Shown here piece by piece: positions 1-12,151 of a stretch of DNA of 64,000 bases. Made by a program: the position numbers and the translations under genes. The DNA is taken from the NCBI RefSeq assembly GCF_904849725.1, contig NC_058522.1, forward strand, positions 435,951,529 through 436,015,528, given 5' to 3'. This DNA is from Hordeum vulgare subsp. vulgare. Its lineage: Eukaryota; Streptophyta; Magnoliopsida; Poales; Poaceae. Every line of letters starts with the position of its first letter. The first letter of the stretch is position 1. The notes beneath the pieces are model-generated. The model worked only from the letters and a program-made list of their open reading frames with translations. It had not been told where the DNA came from and did no database searches.

Positions 1-1763
1 TCTGGATGGTGGCGCAGGGCAAAGGGAAACCCCTGTCGTTGCGACGCTGGTTGAGGAGGAAGTTAATGATGATGATCATGAAACTCTGGATCAAGTTACT
101 GCAGGACCTTGCAGTTCGACGAGACCTTGTACTGCTCCAGAGTGGTACGGTAATCCCGTCTTATCAATTATGTTGTTGGACAACAATGAGCGTGCGAATT
201 ATGAAGAAGCAATGTTGGGCCCGGATTCCAACAAATGGCTGGAGGCCATGAAGTCCGAGATAGGATCTATGTATGAAAACAAAGTGTGGACTTTGGAAAT
301 ACTACCTGAAGGTCGCAAGGCTATTCAGAACAAATGGATCTTTAAGAAGAAGACAAAAGCTGACGGTAATGTGACCGTTTATAAAGCTCAACTTGTGGCA
401 AAGGGTTTTTCATAAGTTCAAGGAATTGACTACGATGAGACATTCTCACCCGTAGCGATGCTTAAGTCTGTCCGAATCATGTTAGCGATAGCTGCATTTT
501 TCGATTATGAAATCTGGTAGATGGATGTCAAAATAGTGTTCCTTAACGGTTTCCTTAAGGAAGAGTTGTATATGATGCAACCCGAAGGTTTTGTCGATCC
601 GAAAAATGCTAACAAAGTGTGCAAGCTCCAGCGATCCATTTATGGACTGGTGCAAGCATCTCGGAGTTGGAATAAACGCTTTGATGAGGTGATCAAAGCA
701 TTTGGGTTTATACAGGTGGTTCGAGAATCCTGTATTTACAAGAAAGTGAGTGGGAGCTTTGTGTGCGTTCCTAATACTATATGTGGATGACATATTACTG
801 ATTGGAAACGGCATGGAGCTTTGGGAGAGCATAAAGGATTACTTAAATAAAAGTTTCTCTATGAAGGACCTAGGAGAAGCTGCTTACATTCTAGGCATAA
901 AGATCTATAGGGATAGATCAAAACGCCTGATAGGACTTTCGCAAAGCACGTACCTTGATAAAGTTTTGAAGAGGTTCAAAATGGAACAGTCCAAGAAGGG
1001 GTTCTTGCCAGTTTTACTAGGTACGAGATTGAGTAAGACTCAGTGCCCAACAACTAATAAAGATAGAGAGCATATGAGTACCGTCCCCTATGCTTCAGCC
1101 ATAGGTTCTATCATGTATGCAATGTTGTGCACTATATCGGACGTTAGCCTGGCCATAAGTATGGCAGGCAGGTTCCAGAGTAATCCAGGAGTGGATCACT
1201 GGACGGTGGTCAAGAATATCCTGAAGTAGCTGAAACGGACTAAGTACATGTTTCTCGTATATGGAGGTGACAAAGAGCTCGCCGTAAAAGGTTACGTCGA
1301 TGCAAGCTTTGACACAGATCCGGACGAATCTAAGTCGCAAACCGGATATGTATTTATTCTTAATGGGGGTGCGGTGAGCTGGTGCAGTTCCAAGCAAAGC
1401 GTCGTAGCTGATTCTACATGTGAAGCAGAGTACATGGCCGCCTCGGAGGCAGCTAAGGAGGGTGTCTAGATGAAGCAATTCATGACGGATCTTGGAGTGG
1501 TGCCGAGCGCAGTGAATCCAATAACCCTGTTTTGTGACAACACGGGTGCCATTGCCATAGCAAAGGAACCACGATTTCACAAGAAGACCAGACACATCAA
1601 ACGACGCTTCAACCTCATCCGCGACTACGTCGAGGAGGTGGACGTGAATATCTTCAAAGTGCACACGGATCTGAATGTGGCAGACCCGTTGACTAAACCT
1701 CTTCCACGGGCAAAGCATGATCAACACCAGAACTGTATGGGTGTTAGATTTATTACCATGTAA
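1..1763 (+). pseudogene. Copia pol fragment: reverse transcriptase and RNase H
   Basis: This encodes the C-terminal part of a Ty1/Copia polyprotein, which copies element RNA into DNA in cytoplasmic particles. The reverse transcriptase runs from about 170 to 1230; the catalytic YVDD is encoded at 780-791. RNase H follows at about 1248-1763, with the acidic residues in the contexts YVDAS, CEAEY and FCDNT. The frame is broken by TAA at 413-415, TAG at 518-520, a shift near 750-780, TAG at 1227-1229 and TAG at 1467-1469. The terminal stop is at 1761-1763, about 50 bp before the LTR, as expected for this family. Gag, protease and integrase lie outside the window. Confidence 0.93.
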
Positions 1764-1802
1764 TTCGCGTGACGATGTGAGGACTAGATTATTGACTCTA
1801 GT

Positions 1803-1815
1803 GCAAGTGGGAGAC
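1803..1815 (+). other. Polypurine tract of the Copia element
   Basis: A purine-rich stretch, gcaagtgggagac, lies immediately before the LTR start TGTTGG. This is the position and form of the plus-strand primer in Angela/BARE-type elements. Confidence 0.8.
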
Positions 1816-3654
1816 TGTTGGAATTATGCCCTAGAGGCAATGATAAATAAAGTTATTATTATAATTCATGTATCAAGATAATCGTTTATTATCCATGCTA
1901 TAATTGTATTGAATGAAGACTTAGATACATGTGTGGATACATAGACAAAACATTGTCCCTAGAAAGCCTCTAGTTGGCTAGACAGTTGATCAAGGATAGT
2001 CAAGGTCTTCTGACTATGTACAAGGTGTTGTTGTTGCTTGATAACTGGATCACATCATTGAGTGAATCATGTGATGGACTAGACCCAAACTAGTGAACGT
2101 AGCATTTTGATCGTGTCATTTTGTTGCTACTGTTTTCTGTGTGTCAAGTATTTATTCCTATGACCATGAGATCATATAACTCACTGACACCGGAAGAATG
2201 CCTTGTGTGTATCAAACGTAACAATGTAACTGGGTGACTATAAATATGCTCTACAAGTATCTCCGAAGGTGTCCGTTGAGTTAGTATGGATCAAGACTGG
2301 GATTTGTCACTCCGTGTGACGGAGAGGTATCTCGCGGCCCACTCGGTAAGACAACATCACACACAAGCCTTGCAAGCAATGTGACTTAGTGTAAGTCATG
2401 GGATCTTGTATTACGGAACGAGTAAAAAGACTTGCCGGTAAACGAGATTGAAATAAGTATGCGGATACTGACGATCGAATCTCGGGCAAGTAACATACCG
2501 AAGGACAAAGGGAATGACATACGGGATTATATGAATCCTTGGCACTGAGGTTCAATTGATAAGATCTTCGTAGAATATGTAGGATCCAATATGGGCATCC
2601 AGGTCCCGCTATTGGATATTTACCGAGGAGTCCCTCGGGTCATGTCTACATAGTTCTCGAACCCGCAGGGTCTGCACACTTACGGTTCGACGATGTTTTA
2701 TGCGTATTTGAGTTATATGGTTGGTTACTGAATGTTGTTTGGAGTCCCGGATGATATCACAAAAGTCACGAGGGTTTCCGGAATGGTCCGGAGACGAAGA
2801 TTGATATATAGGATGACCTCATTTGATTACCGAAAAGTTTTCGGGCATTACCGGGAATGTACCTGGAGTGACGAATGGGTTCCGGATGTTCACCGGGAGG
2901 GGCCAGCCCACCCGGGGGAAGCCCATAGGCCTTAGGGGTGCCGCACCAGCCCTTAGTGGGCTGGTGGGACAGCCCAAGAGGCCCTATGCACAGGAGATAA
3001 AGAAAGCAAATGGAAAAAAGGGGAAGTGGGAAGGAAGGGAAGGACTCCACCTTCCAATCCTAGTTCGACTAGGATTGGAGGAGGAGGACTCCTCCCCTTG
3101 GTTCGGCCGACCCCTTGGGGCTCCCTTGAGCCTCAAGGCAAGGCCCCCCCCTCCCTCCTATATATACTAAGGTATTAGGGCTGATTTGAGACAACTTTGC
3201 CATGGCAGCCCGACCACATACCTCCACGGTTTTTCCTCTAGATCGTATTTCCGCGGAGCTCGGGCGGAGCCCTGCTGGGATAGATCACCACCAACCTCCA
3301 GAGCGCCATCACGCTGTCGGAGAACTCACCTACCTCTCCGTATCTCTTGCTGGATCAAGAAGGTCGAGATCATCGTCGCGCTGTACGTGTGCTGAACGCG
3401 GAGGTGCCGTCCGTTCGGCACTAGATCGGAGCGGATCGTGGGACGGATCGCGGGACGGTTTGTGGGACGGTTCGCGGGGTGGATCGAGGGACGTGAGGAC
3501 GTTCCACTACATCAACCGTGTTTCTTAACGCTTCCTGTTGTGCGATCTACAAGGGTACGTAAATCGGAAATTCCCTCTCGTAGATGGACATCACCATGAT
3601 AGGTATTGCGTGTGCGTAGGAAAATTTTTGTTTCCTGTACCACGTTCCCCAAAA
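1816..3654 (+). repeat. 3' LTR of the Copia element
   Basis: It starts TGTTGGAATTATGCCC and ends near ACGTTCCCCAAAA, a decayed form of the usual CCCCAACA end. At about 1.84 kb it has the length known for BARE-1/WIS LTRs. Its first kilobase aligns with the partial LTR at 27803-28839. The last few bases are mutated, so the 3' boundary is good to a few bases. The matching target duplication lies outside the window. Confidence 0.88.
3159..3166 (+). promoter_or_regulatory. TATA box in the Copia LTR
   Basis: The perfect octamer TATATATA follows a C-rich stretch and sits in the last third of the LTR, where BARE-1-type elements start transcription. The equivalent part of the LTR starting at 27803 has been deleted. 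Confidence 0.65.
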
Positions 3655-4040
3655 GTACTTTATTACGAATGTTGTCATCCACACATTTTGATATGGTCCA
3701 GTATCACCTTCACATGTATTCATTGGTCCACACTCCTTGGCAAATATTGTACATTATTTTTTCCTTGGAGTCCTATGGTTTTACCGATTACTACCACACT
3801 TAAAATGAAATGTACACATGCATGTGAAGATCATATTTTCTCATATCCTCGAAAATGGTCAGAGATCTTTGTTTATAGAGTAACAACTCATATAATTCGA
3901 CACAAGAAGTCATGAAAAAATAAATTCTATTGATTCATTAAGTTATTACAATGTCTTAAACTTTTGTTACAACATTCAACTCCATAATCTCATGAAAACA
4001 AGAGTGTCACCTATTACACTTATTGCCAACATTATGATCT
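3655..4040. other. AT-rich stretch without a recognisable gene
   Basis: This lies between the Copia 3' LTR and the minus-strand Gypsy gag. It is AT-rich, has no long open frame and shows no clear LTR ends. It may be degenerate pol or 3' non-coding sequence of that Gypsy element. Confidence 0.4.
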
Positions 4041-4045
4041 CAACT

Positions 4046-5125
4046 ACTTAGATCAAGCATTCTTTGGATCTCGAGAGTCAATGGCATAATTCCCCACATC
4101 ATCACAGCGAAAGCAGTTAACTTCCAACAATTCTTTGGGCTTCTGCTTATCTTTTGGACAATCATTGGCACAATGTCCCGTGTTCGTGCACTCAAAATAG
4201 GTAATATGACTCTTATCTTTCTTTGTTGGTGCAGCTGGGTTGGGATGATGTTGTTTTCCAATTCCTCCAGTTTCATTTTCATGCTTGTGGCCATTAGGGT
4301 GGTATCCAATGCTTCTGTGATGAGAATGACCTCAATGGTTCTCATGATTGGGTCCTCCAAACTTCATGGGTCCGCATCTAGAATTTCCTAGGTACGGGGT
4401 GTAGCGGGGCTCCTCCTGAACTCTAGAGTTATGCCTTGTTCGTACTTTCTCTTACGGTTCTTCGTCTGCATTTGCTGGCCTTCAAGAATGATAGCCTTGT
4501 CTACTAATTCTTGATAGTTATTAAAGGTAGCCATGGTCAACTGCATTCCCAGCTCATAATTCAGTCCCCCCGGAAACTTCTCACGTTTAGCGACATCTGT
4601 CGCTATGTCTCGTGGAGCATAGCGGGGTAGCTGGCAGAACTCATCCACATACCATGCTACTGCATGGCTTCCTTGGCGTCGGTTGTCGAACTCCTTCTTC
4701 AGAATCATGGCTCCACCTGTAACATGTGCGGTGCGAAAAGCTTGTTGGAGCCGATCCCAAGTTACATTCGTCATGGGGTATGTGGCAGTGTAATTCTCCC
4801 ACCAGGAAGCTGCTGGTCCATCCAGCTGGTGAGCAACAACCCTCTCCTTCTCTCTGTTTGTGCATCCTACGGTGGCCAACTCTCTTCCTATCTTGCGGAG
4901 ACAGTCCTCTATGGCAATTGGCTCTATGCTGCTAGAGAACACTGGTGGGTTCAACTTTAGAAAGCGGGTAAGGTTATCAACTTGGGGTGGCGGGTTATTG
5001 TTGTTGTTCTCGTTCTAGTTCTGCATCAAGAGCTGCAACATTTGGTTCTGGGTCTGGAGCAACTGTTCTATGCTAAGTCCATTGTTCCTTGAGCTATTCC
5101 TGGTGTTGTTCCATCTCGGCGGCAT
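4046..5125 (-). pseudogene. Gypsy retrotransposon gag fragment with degenerate zinc knuckles
   Basis: Read on the minus strand from an ATG at 5125-5123, this gives a basic, Gln/Asn-rich start, then a Retrotrans_gag-type domain (best open part 4954-4388, with the signature DGPAASWW). Two CCHC-like knuckles follow near 4200-4080. Both are damaged: the first has Tyr in place of the first Cys, and the second has Asn for His and Ser for the last Cys. There is a stop in the early part and a frameshift after 4388. The type resembles chromovirus (Tekay-like) gag proteins of grasses. Protease and reverse transcriptase are absent downstream, so the element is truncated or non-autonomous. Confidence 0.85.
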
Positions 5126-7397
5126 CTGATGGGTTTAGCAGCAATGAGGCAAGGTTGGAGAGAGAGGGAGAAGTATAACCATACAAACAATATAGTTTTG
5201 AAAAGTATATTTTATTTGTTTGCTGTGGGAAAATCGGACACACAAGGGACAACTCACAAATCTTCGCATCTAACATGACTATTCATCAGGGGTTTGGTCT
5301 TCTAAAAGTCGCATAACAATAAACAAAAGAAATAACAATAAACCCAAAATGAACTAAAACAATTCTGTTTGCTTACAACCTTAATTTAAAATATACTAAA
5401 ATTTCTCAAATTATACATAATGATAACTAAAGTTAGAAGTGACGAGTAGCAAAAAGAATCAGCTAAATACCTATTTTTAAACTCAAGTTATCCACAAAAC
5501 AAGGCTTGAAGAAAATTTGTTTGAATTCGAGTTTAAAACTATACAATTTGAAATCTAATTGCACTAACAGAAACTAAAACAAATTCATGAACTAATGGAA
5601 AAGGAATAACTTAAAAACACTTAAAAACATAAAAGATATAAGAAATCTAAAAATTGAACTAATTCTGTAAAGAAACTCAAACACAAAAAAGAAAAAGTCC
5701 TAACAAACGGACACGGGCTACGTGGCGCGTTCTGGTAGGCTTACTAGTGTGCACGCGCGGTGTAAAATAGCGGACAACCACACGTTGGAGGAAAACCCTT
5801 CGGTCTAAATAAACACAGAAAAACCGACCGGTTCTTTAAATAAACCAAAGGGGTACGCTTGATCTAATCTACACCGTAGATGCTAGATCGGACGGGCGAG
5901 GATGGTGCTGGTGACTTACCGCGATGGTGGAGGTCTCGGACGAGGCTTCGACGATGTCCGAGGTGGCGAGGCAATGTGGGGCAGTGCTCCGATGATCCTA
6001 CGACGTCGAGGAGGACTCCAACGACGCGAACAAGCGAGGCGGTTCTTCTGGTAGTCCAGGTGGAGTTTGGGGTGTACGGGAGTGACGGCGGCGAGCGTGG
6101 CAGTGACAACAGCATTCGGTGGTTGTCGAGGGGGTTAGCTTTGGTCATTCTGGAGCTCGCGCGTGTGCATGGGGAGGTGCAAACAAGAGTGGCGGAGCGA
6201 ATGGAGGTGTCTCCGTTCGTTGGGGAGGGCTAGGGGGAGTGGTGGCATGGTAATGGCGAGGCAACCGTGGCTAACTCTGGCGAGGGATTGCGTGGGTGCT
6301 GGGGAGTATGAGAGAGGGCTTCAGGCGAGGAATTTGTGCGGGAGGCGGGGTATTTATTGGGGGCCTTGCATGGAGGAGGGCGGGTCTAAATGGTAGAGGA
6401 TAGGCGGATCGCGGCGGTGCCGGCAACTGGAAGGAAAGGGGAACGTGGGAAGAAGGTGACCACGAGGATCTCGGGATCGGTCGGGTGGGCCCTCATATCA
6501 GTGAGAGGAAGAGGATTCCCGTGGGGATTGGCGGCTAGACGCTTGCCATTTCAGGCGTGGGCGAAAGGTGGGTTGTCAACGACCGGGGCCTCGGGCACTC
6601 TGTTGGGATTCGCCCTTTTGTTTTAACAGAAAACCCTTTTCTTTATATTTTCAAACAAAGACAGAAAATAAATAAAATGACAATAAATGGAAACCACATA
6701 TAGGCATATAGTATACCAAATGACAGGAAAAAGATTTCCTACAACACGTACATATTTTCAAGTTCAAACAAAATTCCGGCCGATTCAAATAATTCAAACA
6801 GTGCTACTATTGAGTTTAAAACGTAATACAATATTTTCAAAAATACCAAAATGATTGCAAATTCATTTTTCTCCATTTTTATATTCAAGGGAATCATTTT
6901 AACCTATTTTCCAAGTATTTTATTTTTGGAGGAAAATAATTTTGAAAACCACTTCAAGAATGGCTTGGAAATCCAATATGAAATATTTTCCAAAAAATTT
7001 CTAAGCATTTCAAATTCAAATATAATTCAATCTTTCCCCTCGTTTGGAGTGTCAAATTTCTCCTCTCAAGAACTTTTTGAATTTCGGCAACGAAATTTGA
7101 ATTCATTCAAACTTTAAAATAGAAATATAACTCATTATGAAATAAATTCCAAATGGAAGATATAGTAGTCTTCAAATCCAAAATTTCAAATCTTTTATTT
7201 TGAAGAAGTCATGTCATCTTCTCTCAATGATTTGAAATGGATGAATTTGAATTCAAGAACAAAGAGGGAAAGTCATGTTATTCCCTCTCATTTAAAAGTT
7301 CCAAAAATTTCAATTTTCACTCAATTTCAAATAATCATTCAAACAATCAATCATTAAATTTTAATAATATAACCTTCTAGAGTTTGGGATGTTACAT
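5126..7397 (-). mobile_element. Leader and 5' LTR region of the minus-strand Gypsy element
   Basis: On the minus strand the sequence begins TGTAACATCCC at 7397, the typical LTR start of Tekay-like Gypsy elements in grasses. On the far side of this point a Gypsy pol frame begins abruptly. The region then runs AT-rich (7380-6640), GC-rich (6620-5700) and AT-rich again down to the gag ATG. The GC-rich part has open frames on both strands, but they look compositional and I do not call them genes. I could not find the LTR end or a primer binding site, so the LTR/leader boundary is unknown. Confidence 0.6.
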
Positions 7398-7934
7398 AAG
7401 GAAAACATTGAGCGTATTAATGCTAAATACAAACTTGTTGGAGATAAGGGTAGAAAACATGTTGTCTTTGCACGTGGAGATCTTGTTTGGTTACATTTGC
7501 GAAAGGATAGATTTCCTGATTTACACAAGTCAAAGCTAATGCCACGTGATGATGGTCGTTTTAAGGTGTTAGAGAAAATAAATGATAATGCATATAAACT
7601 TGAGCTGCCTGCAGAGTTTGGGATTAGTCCCACTTCTAACATTGCAGATTTGAAGCCTTATTTGGGTGAGGAAGATGAGTTTCCGTCGAGGAAGACTTTA
7701 GTTCAAGAAGGGGAGAATGATGAGGACATCAATACCATTATTACACCCACAACTCCAACTGCTATACATTCTCGACTAGTTACTAGAGCACGCGCATGCA
7801 AATTGAATTACCAGGTACTTTTGTTTCTTCAGAATCCTTCTAATATTCATGAACATATGATGCTGCCTAAGTTAGATAATTTTGTTTTACTTATCAATGA
7901 AGGACCTAACATAGACCAGAAGGATGGCCATTGA
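7398..7934 (+). pseudogene. Gypsy pol 3' end (integrase C-terminal part)
   Basis: The frame reads through motifs typical of the end of Gypsy integrases: GDLVWLHLRKDRFPDL, then SKLMPR, FKVLEKINDNAYKLELPAEFG and NIADLKPYLGEEDE. It ends at TGA 7932-7934. This segment contacts DNA or chromatin during integration. Its upstream part is missing because the minus-strand Gypsy LTR lies against it at 7397/7398. Downstream, the sequence passes at about 7978 into DNA shared with 62607 onward. The surviving frame is open, but it is only a fragment of a polyprotein. Confidence 0.88.
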
Positions 7935-7977
7935 AGCGGGAACAAGCATGGAGGAGAAGGTGCGTGCGCAGGAAAGA

Positions 7978-8399
7978 TCCTAGACTAGCTTGTAACTGAA
8001 TAAAACTAAGTGAAGCTTCAGGTGTACACCCTTATCATAAATTAGATTGCAAAATTAGCACACAATCCCAATGTATATACTCAAAGCAAGTCCCCCTGAA
8101 AGTCCAACAGTTGAGTAGAGTAACCTTCCTTCTAGCTAACCAAGCTTCCAGTTCCAAAGTGAACTACTAGGTGTTATGCAAGTCTAAAGCCTACATAGTA
8201 TGGCAAAACTTTCCGTCGAGTTTTTGCACGGAGGATTGAGCTAGCATTTTCTGAAGAAAATAACCACTGGAAAAAAATATGAAGCTCAAATTGTTTGTTT
8301 TATTTCAAAGCAGAATATAGCAGCTATTACAAAAGTAAATGCAATCCGGTGACAGAAAGGAGAATATCTAACACCCTTATTAGAACACATAGGTCCACC
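7978..8399 (-). other. 3' flank of small gene copy 1
   Basis: From about 7978 the sequence aligns with 62607-63029, downstream of gene copy 2, including the untranslated segment just after the stop codon. No open frame is evident. The left edge is abrupt against the Gypsy pol fragment, which suggests a rearrangement breakpoint. Confidence 0.65.
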
Positions 8400-8494
8400 C
8401 TATTGACCGAAGATGCACATGCTCTTGGGCACATCCATAGCCTGATCCTTCATGATGAAAAACTTGTAGTGAAGATACCCTAGGCCGGCCACCT
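8400..8494 (-). pseudogene. C-terminal exon piece of small gene copy 1
   Basis: This encodes the last 30 or so residues (beginning VAGLGYLHYKFFIMKD) and a TAG at 8402-8400 on the minus strand. It matches the end of the copy 2 protein at 63030-63120. The rest of the gene lies at 18560-19152, beyond a 10-kb retrotransposon. The five bases CACCT at 8490-8494 are repeated at 18560-18564, which proves the split is an insertion. Confidence 0.85.
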
Positions 8495-10179
8495 TGTTGA
8501 CGTGCAACTATTCCTGACTTGATGCCTCCACGGCAACGGAGTCAGAAAAGAGCTGCTCCCAATTGCTCAATAATTAGAAATTGTCTTGCAAAAGCCCACC
8601 AGCGCGTGGGATCGAGACAGTTTCGAGGGTAGAGTATTCAACCCAAATTTGTTGGTTCGCGCGACGGGAAGTGAAAGAATATTCTCAAATATTAGCAGCT
8701 GAATGTGTCAGATTCAACCACACCTGAAATATTAATATCTGCAAGCAAAGTGTCAACAGCAAAGCAGTATGATAACAACGGTGCTAGAAACGGTCTATTG
8801 ACGGCAGACTATTCCTAATTGTTGTATCAATGGCGCCAGAAAAGTATTGTAGCAGGTAGCAGCAGTGTAACGAGTAACAGCAGTGGCAAGGAACAGCAGT
8901 AGTGACATCAGTAGCAAGTAGCAACAGTAGCAAGTAACAGCAACAACAAGTAACAGTAGTGGCAGCAGCAGCAGGACAAAGCAAGTAACACTAGCAGCAA
9001 GTAACAGTAGAAGCAACAGTAGTAACAGCAGCAGAGCAAAACAAGTAACAGCAACAGTGGGACAAACTCGTAGGCAATGGGTCGGTGATTTGTTGGATGG
9101 CATTCATCATGCAACACTTATAACACGGAGAGATATGTGGCTAGCTCCCGTTCGTCAATGTGATGTACGCATGCATTTCGTGTGTCGTCATACGTGCTTA
9201 GGGAAAAGAACTTGCATGGCAACTATTGTCCATCCCTCCCGTGGCAGCGGGGTCCAAAATGATACTATGGGATATTAAGGTTCTCCTTTTAATAAAGAAC
9301 CAGACCAACGCATTTGCACTTGGTGAACACATGAACTCCTCGAACTATGGTTATCACCAGGAGTTGTTCCGGTTATTGTCACTCCAGGGTTGCCACATCA
9401 TAACACACAGTAGGTAACTACAACTTGCAAGATCGTATCTAAAACACACATATATTGGTGACAACATAATAATTTCAGATCTGAAATCATGGCACTCGGG
9501 CCCTAGTGACAAGCATTAAGCATGGCAAAGTAGTAGCAACATCAATCTCAGAACATAGTGGATACTAGGGATCAATCCCCGTCAAAACTAACTCGATTAC
9601 ATGATAGATCTCATCCTACTCATCACCGCCCAGCGAGCATACGAATAGATTACTCACGAACGACGAAGAGCTTCATGGAATTGGAGAGGGAAGAAGGTTG
9701 ATGATGACGATGGCGACGATCTCCTTGATCCGGAGCCCAAAACGGACTCCCGATCAGCCCTCCAGATGAAGAACGGGATGTGGCGGTGCCTCTGGATCGT
9801 GAAACGGGATGAAATCTTCTCTCTTGTTTTTTTTCGAGATGAAAGGGAATAAATAGCGCTGGAATAGGGGGCGGCAGAGCCACGTGGGCCCCACAAGCTT
9901 GGTAGCCGCCGCCATGGGGAGGCCGCAGCTACAGGGCTTGTCGCCCACTAGCCCGTCCCCTCCGGTGGATCTTTGCGCAGGTATTTTTCATATTTTCCAG
10001 AAATATTCTCCGTAAATTTTCAGGACGTTCCGTGAAATTTCATTTCTGCACGAAACAACACCATGGCAATTCTGATGAAAACAGCGTCAGTCCGGGTTAG
10101 TTCCATTCAAATCATGCAAATTAGAGTCCAGAACAAGGGCAAAAGAGTTTGGAAAAGTAGATACGATGGAGACATATCA
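8495..10179 (-). repeat. 3' LTR of the Athila-lineage element
   Basis: This aligns over its whole length with 16888-18559. It contains a CAG/TAG-rich trinucleotide stretch at about 8850-9060, read as runs of Leu, Cys or Thr in several frames, and a GC-rich block at 9880-9970. Open frames in it are compositional. Confidence 0.9.
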
Positions 10180-10197
10180 ACTCCCCCAAGCTTAAAA
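10180..10197 (-). other. Polypurine tract of the Athila-lineage element
   Basis: On the minus strand a purine-rich tract with the core TTTTAAGCTTGGGGG immediately precedes the LTR start TGATATGTC. It marks the 3' LTR and fixes the element's orientation. Confidence 0.8.
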
Positions 10198-12151
10198 CCT
10201 TGCTTGTCCTCAAGCAACTCAGTTGACAAACTGAAAGAGAAAGAAAAACTTTGACAAACTCTGTTTGATCTTGTTGTTGCAACTATGTCTAACTCATAAC
10301 CAGAATTTCAGCAAGATCACAAGTTAACCACATAAGCAAGTGACACATAGGTCTCACGATAAACTAATATCAATGGCATAATCAGCTAGCAAGCAAATAA
10401 TAATGAGTTAGAGATACCAACAATTCAATCAAAACAAGCATGAAGCAATATGAATAGGTGGTATCTCGCTAGCTCTTTATGAGACCGCAAAACATAAATG
10501 CAGAGCACTTTCAAAGATCAAGGGCTGACTAAACATTGTAATTCATAGCAACGAAGATCCAGTCATAGTCATACTCAATATCAATCAAAAGCAAATCATA
10601 AAAATGACAGAGGTGCTCTCTAATTGGTGCTTATATAAGAAGAGGATGACTCAACAGGAAAATAAATAGACAGGCCCTTCGCAGAGGGAAGCATTGATTT
10701 GCAGAGGTGCCAGAGCTCAAGCTTTGAAAGCAGAGATAATAATTTTGGGTGGCATGCTTTCATTGTCAACGCAATGACTAAGAGTTCTCAATATCTTCCA
10801 TGCTACTCATGCTATAGGCGGTTCCCAAACAGAAAAGTAAAGTTTTAACTCCCGCACCACCAATCAATCACACTCCACGTCTAGCCGAATCCTCGGGTAC
10901 CGTCCATATTAACATCAATCCGGGGGGAGTCTTGTTTTACAGTTATGTTTTCGATTTAAACGTGGAACTGGGCATTCCAATTACCGGCCCCTCTCTCGTG
11001 AATGACAGTGAATAAACACATGTCGAGGATAACACGCCTAACATCGAAGATATCAATAGCCCCCTGTCACCACATGAGCGCTTCGGGCATGCAAAACAGA
11101 TTATTTCTTGAAGGTTTAGAGAATGGCACATGCAAATTTACTTGGAACGGCAGGTAGATACCGCAAATAGGTAGGTATGGTGGACTCTCATGGAAAAACT
11201 TTTGGGTTTATGGAAGTGGATGCACAAGCAGTATTCCGCTTAGTACAAGTGAAGGCTAGCAAAAGACTAGGAAGCGACCAACTAGAGAGCGACAACAGTC
11301 ATCAAGATGCAATGAGTTTGATTAACATTGAGTGCAAGCATGAGCAGGATATAAATCACCACGAATACGAACATCATAGAGGCTATGTTGATTTTGTTTC
11401 AACTACATGCATGAACAAGCGCCAAGTCAAGCCACTTGAATCGTTCAAAGGAGAATACCATCCTATCATACTACATCATAGTCATCTCAAAATCTATGTT
11501 GGCATTCAAGACAAACCATTATAAGCTCTCAGCTAAATAAGCATGGCATCTGAAACTATGATCTCTAAGTTGTCATTGCAAACATGGTTCTCTCACAACA
11601 AAGCTGAATCTGGGACGACAAGCTAGTCATATTTACAAAAACAAAATAGATAGAGTTCATATCAGCTTTTCCAGTCTCAGTCACTTTATCATATATCATC
11701 ATTATTGCCTTTCATTTGCACGGTCGAACGATGTGAACAATAATAAGAGTGCTCGTGCATTGGACTAAATCTGGAATCTGCACACAAACACAAAGGAGAA
11801 GACAAAGTACTACGGCTCTTTAACAAATGAATAGGTATGCATGCAAGAGCCACTAAACATTGTAACCATGGTCTTCTACCTTGACTCAAAGAAAAATAAA
11901 ACTATTTACACGGGAAAGCTCCCAACAAGCAAAAGAAGAACGGAAAATATTTTTGGGTTTTCTCAAAAGGACACAAAACAAGAAAACAAGAAAACGAAAA
12001 TAAACTAGCATGGAAAATACAGTGGCAAAGTGTAAGCACCGGCTAACAAAGTGAAACCATAAGCATGAATGTAAGGTCGGTGAGAACACGTACTCCCTCA
12101 AGGCGGGAAATAACCAGCTCCGGGATACTCCGGAGCAGACTGTGGATGCCA
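10198..12151 (-). other. 3' non-coding region of the Athila-lineage element
   Basis: This lies between the second ORF and the polypurine tract. It is of mixed composition and without a credible gene. A 115-codon frame on the plus strand at 11177-11524 has no recognisable domain and lies antisense to the element; I treat it as chance. Reverse transcriptase and integrase would be expected in a complete element but are absent. Confidence 0.6.

Larger units (their letters stand above)
1..3654 (+). mobile_element. Copia LTR retrotransposon (Angela/WIS/BARE-1 type), 3' part
   Basis: The segment holds the end of pol, a polypurine tract and a full 3' LTR, in plus orientation. The start lies outside the window. 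LTR and coding sequence look like the Angela/WIS/BARE-1 group that is abundant in Triticeae genomes. A second, more complete copy of the same coding sequence lies at 57868-61062 and aligns base for base over long stretches. The coding part carries several stops and frameshifts, so the element is dead. Confidence 0.9.

Noticed and set aside
5864..6626. GC-rich ORFs on both strands
   Set aside because: Overlapping open frames on opposite strands with Arg/Gly-rich content and no domain; explained by composition in an LTR/leader region.
8783..9117. Leu/Cys-rich and Thr-rich ORFs on the minus strand (also 17065-17490)
   Set aside because: They are readings of a CAG/TAG-type trinucleotide stretch inside both LTRs of one element, in several frames at once.
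11177..11524. 115-codon plus-strand ORF
   Set aside because: It lies antisense in the 3' non-coding part of the Athila-lineage element with no domain and no splice or promoter context.
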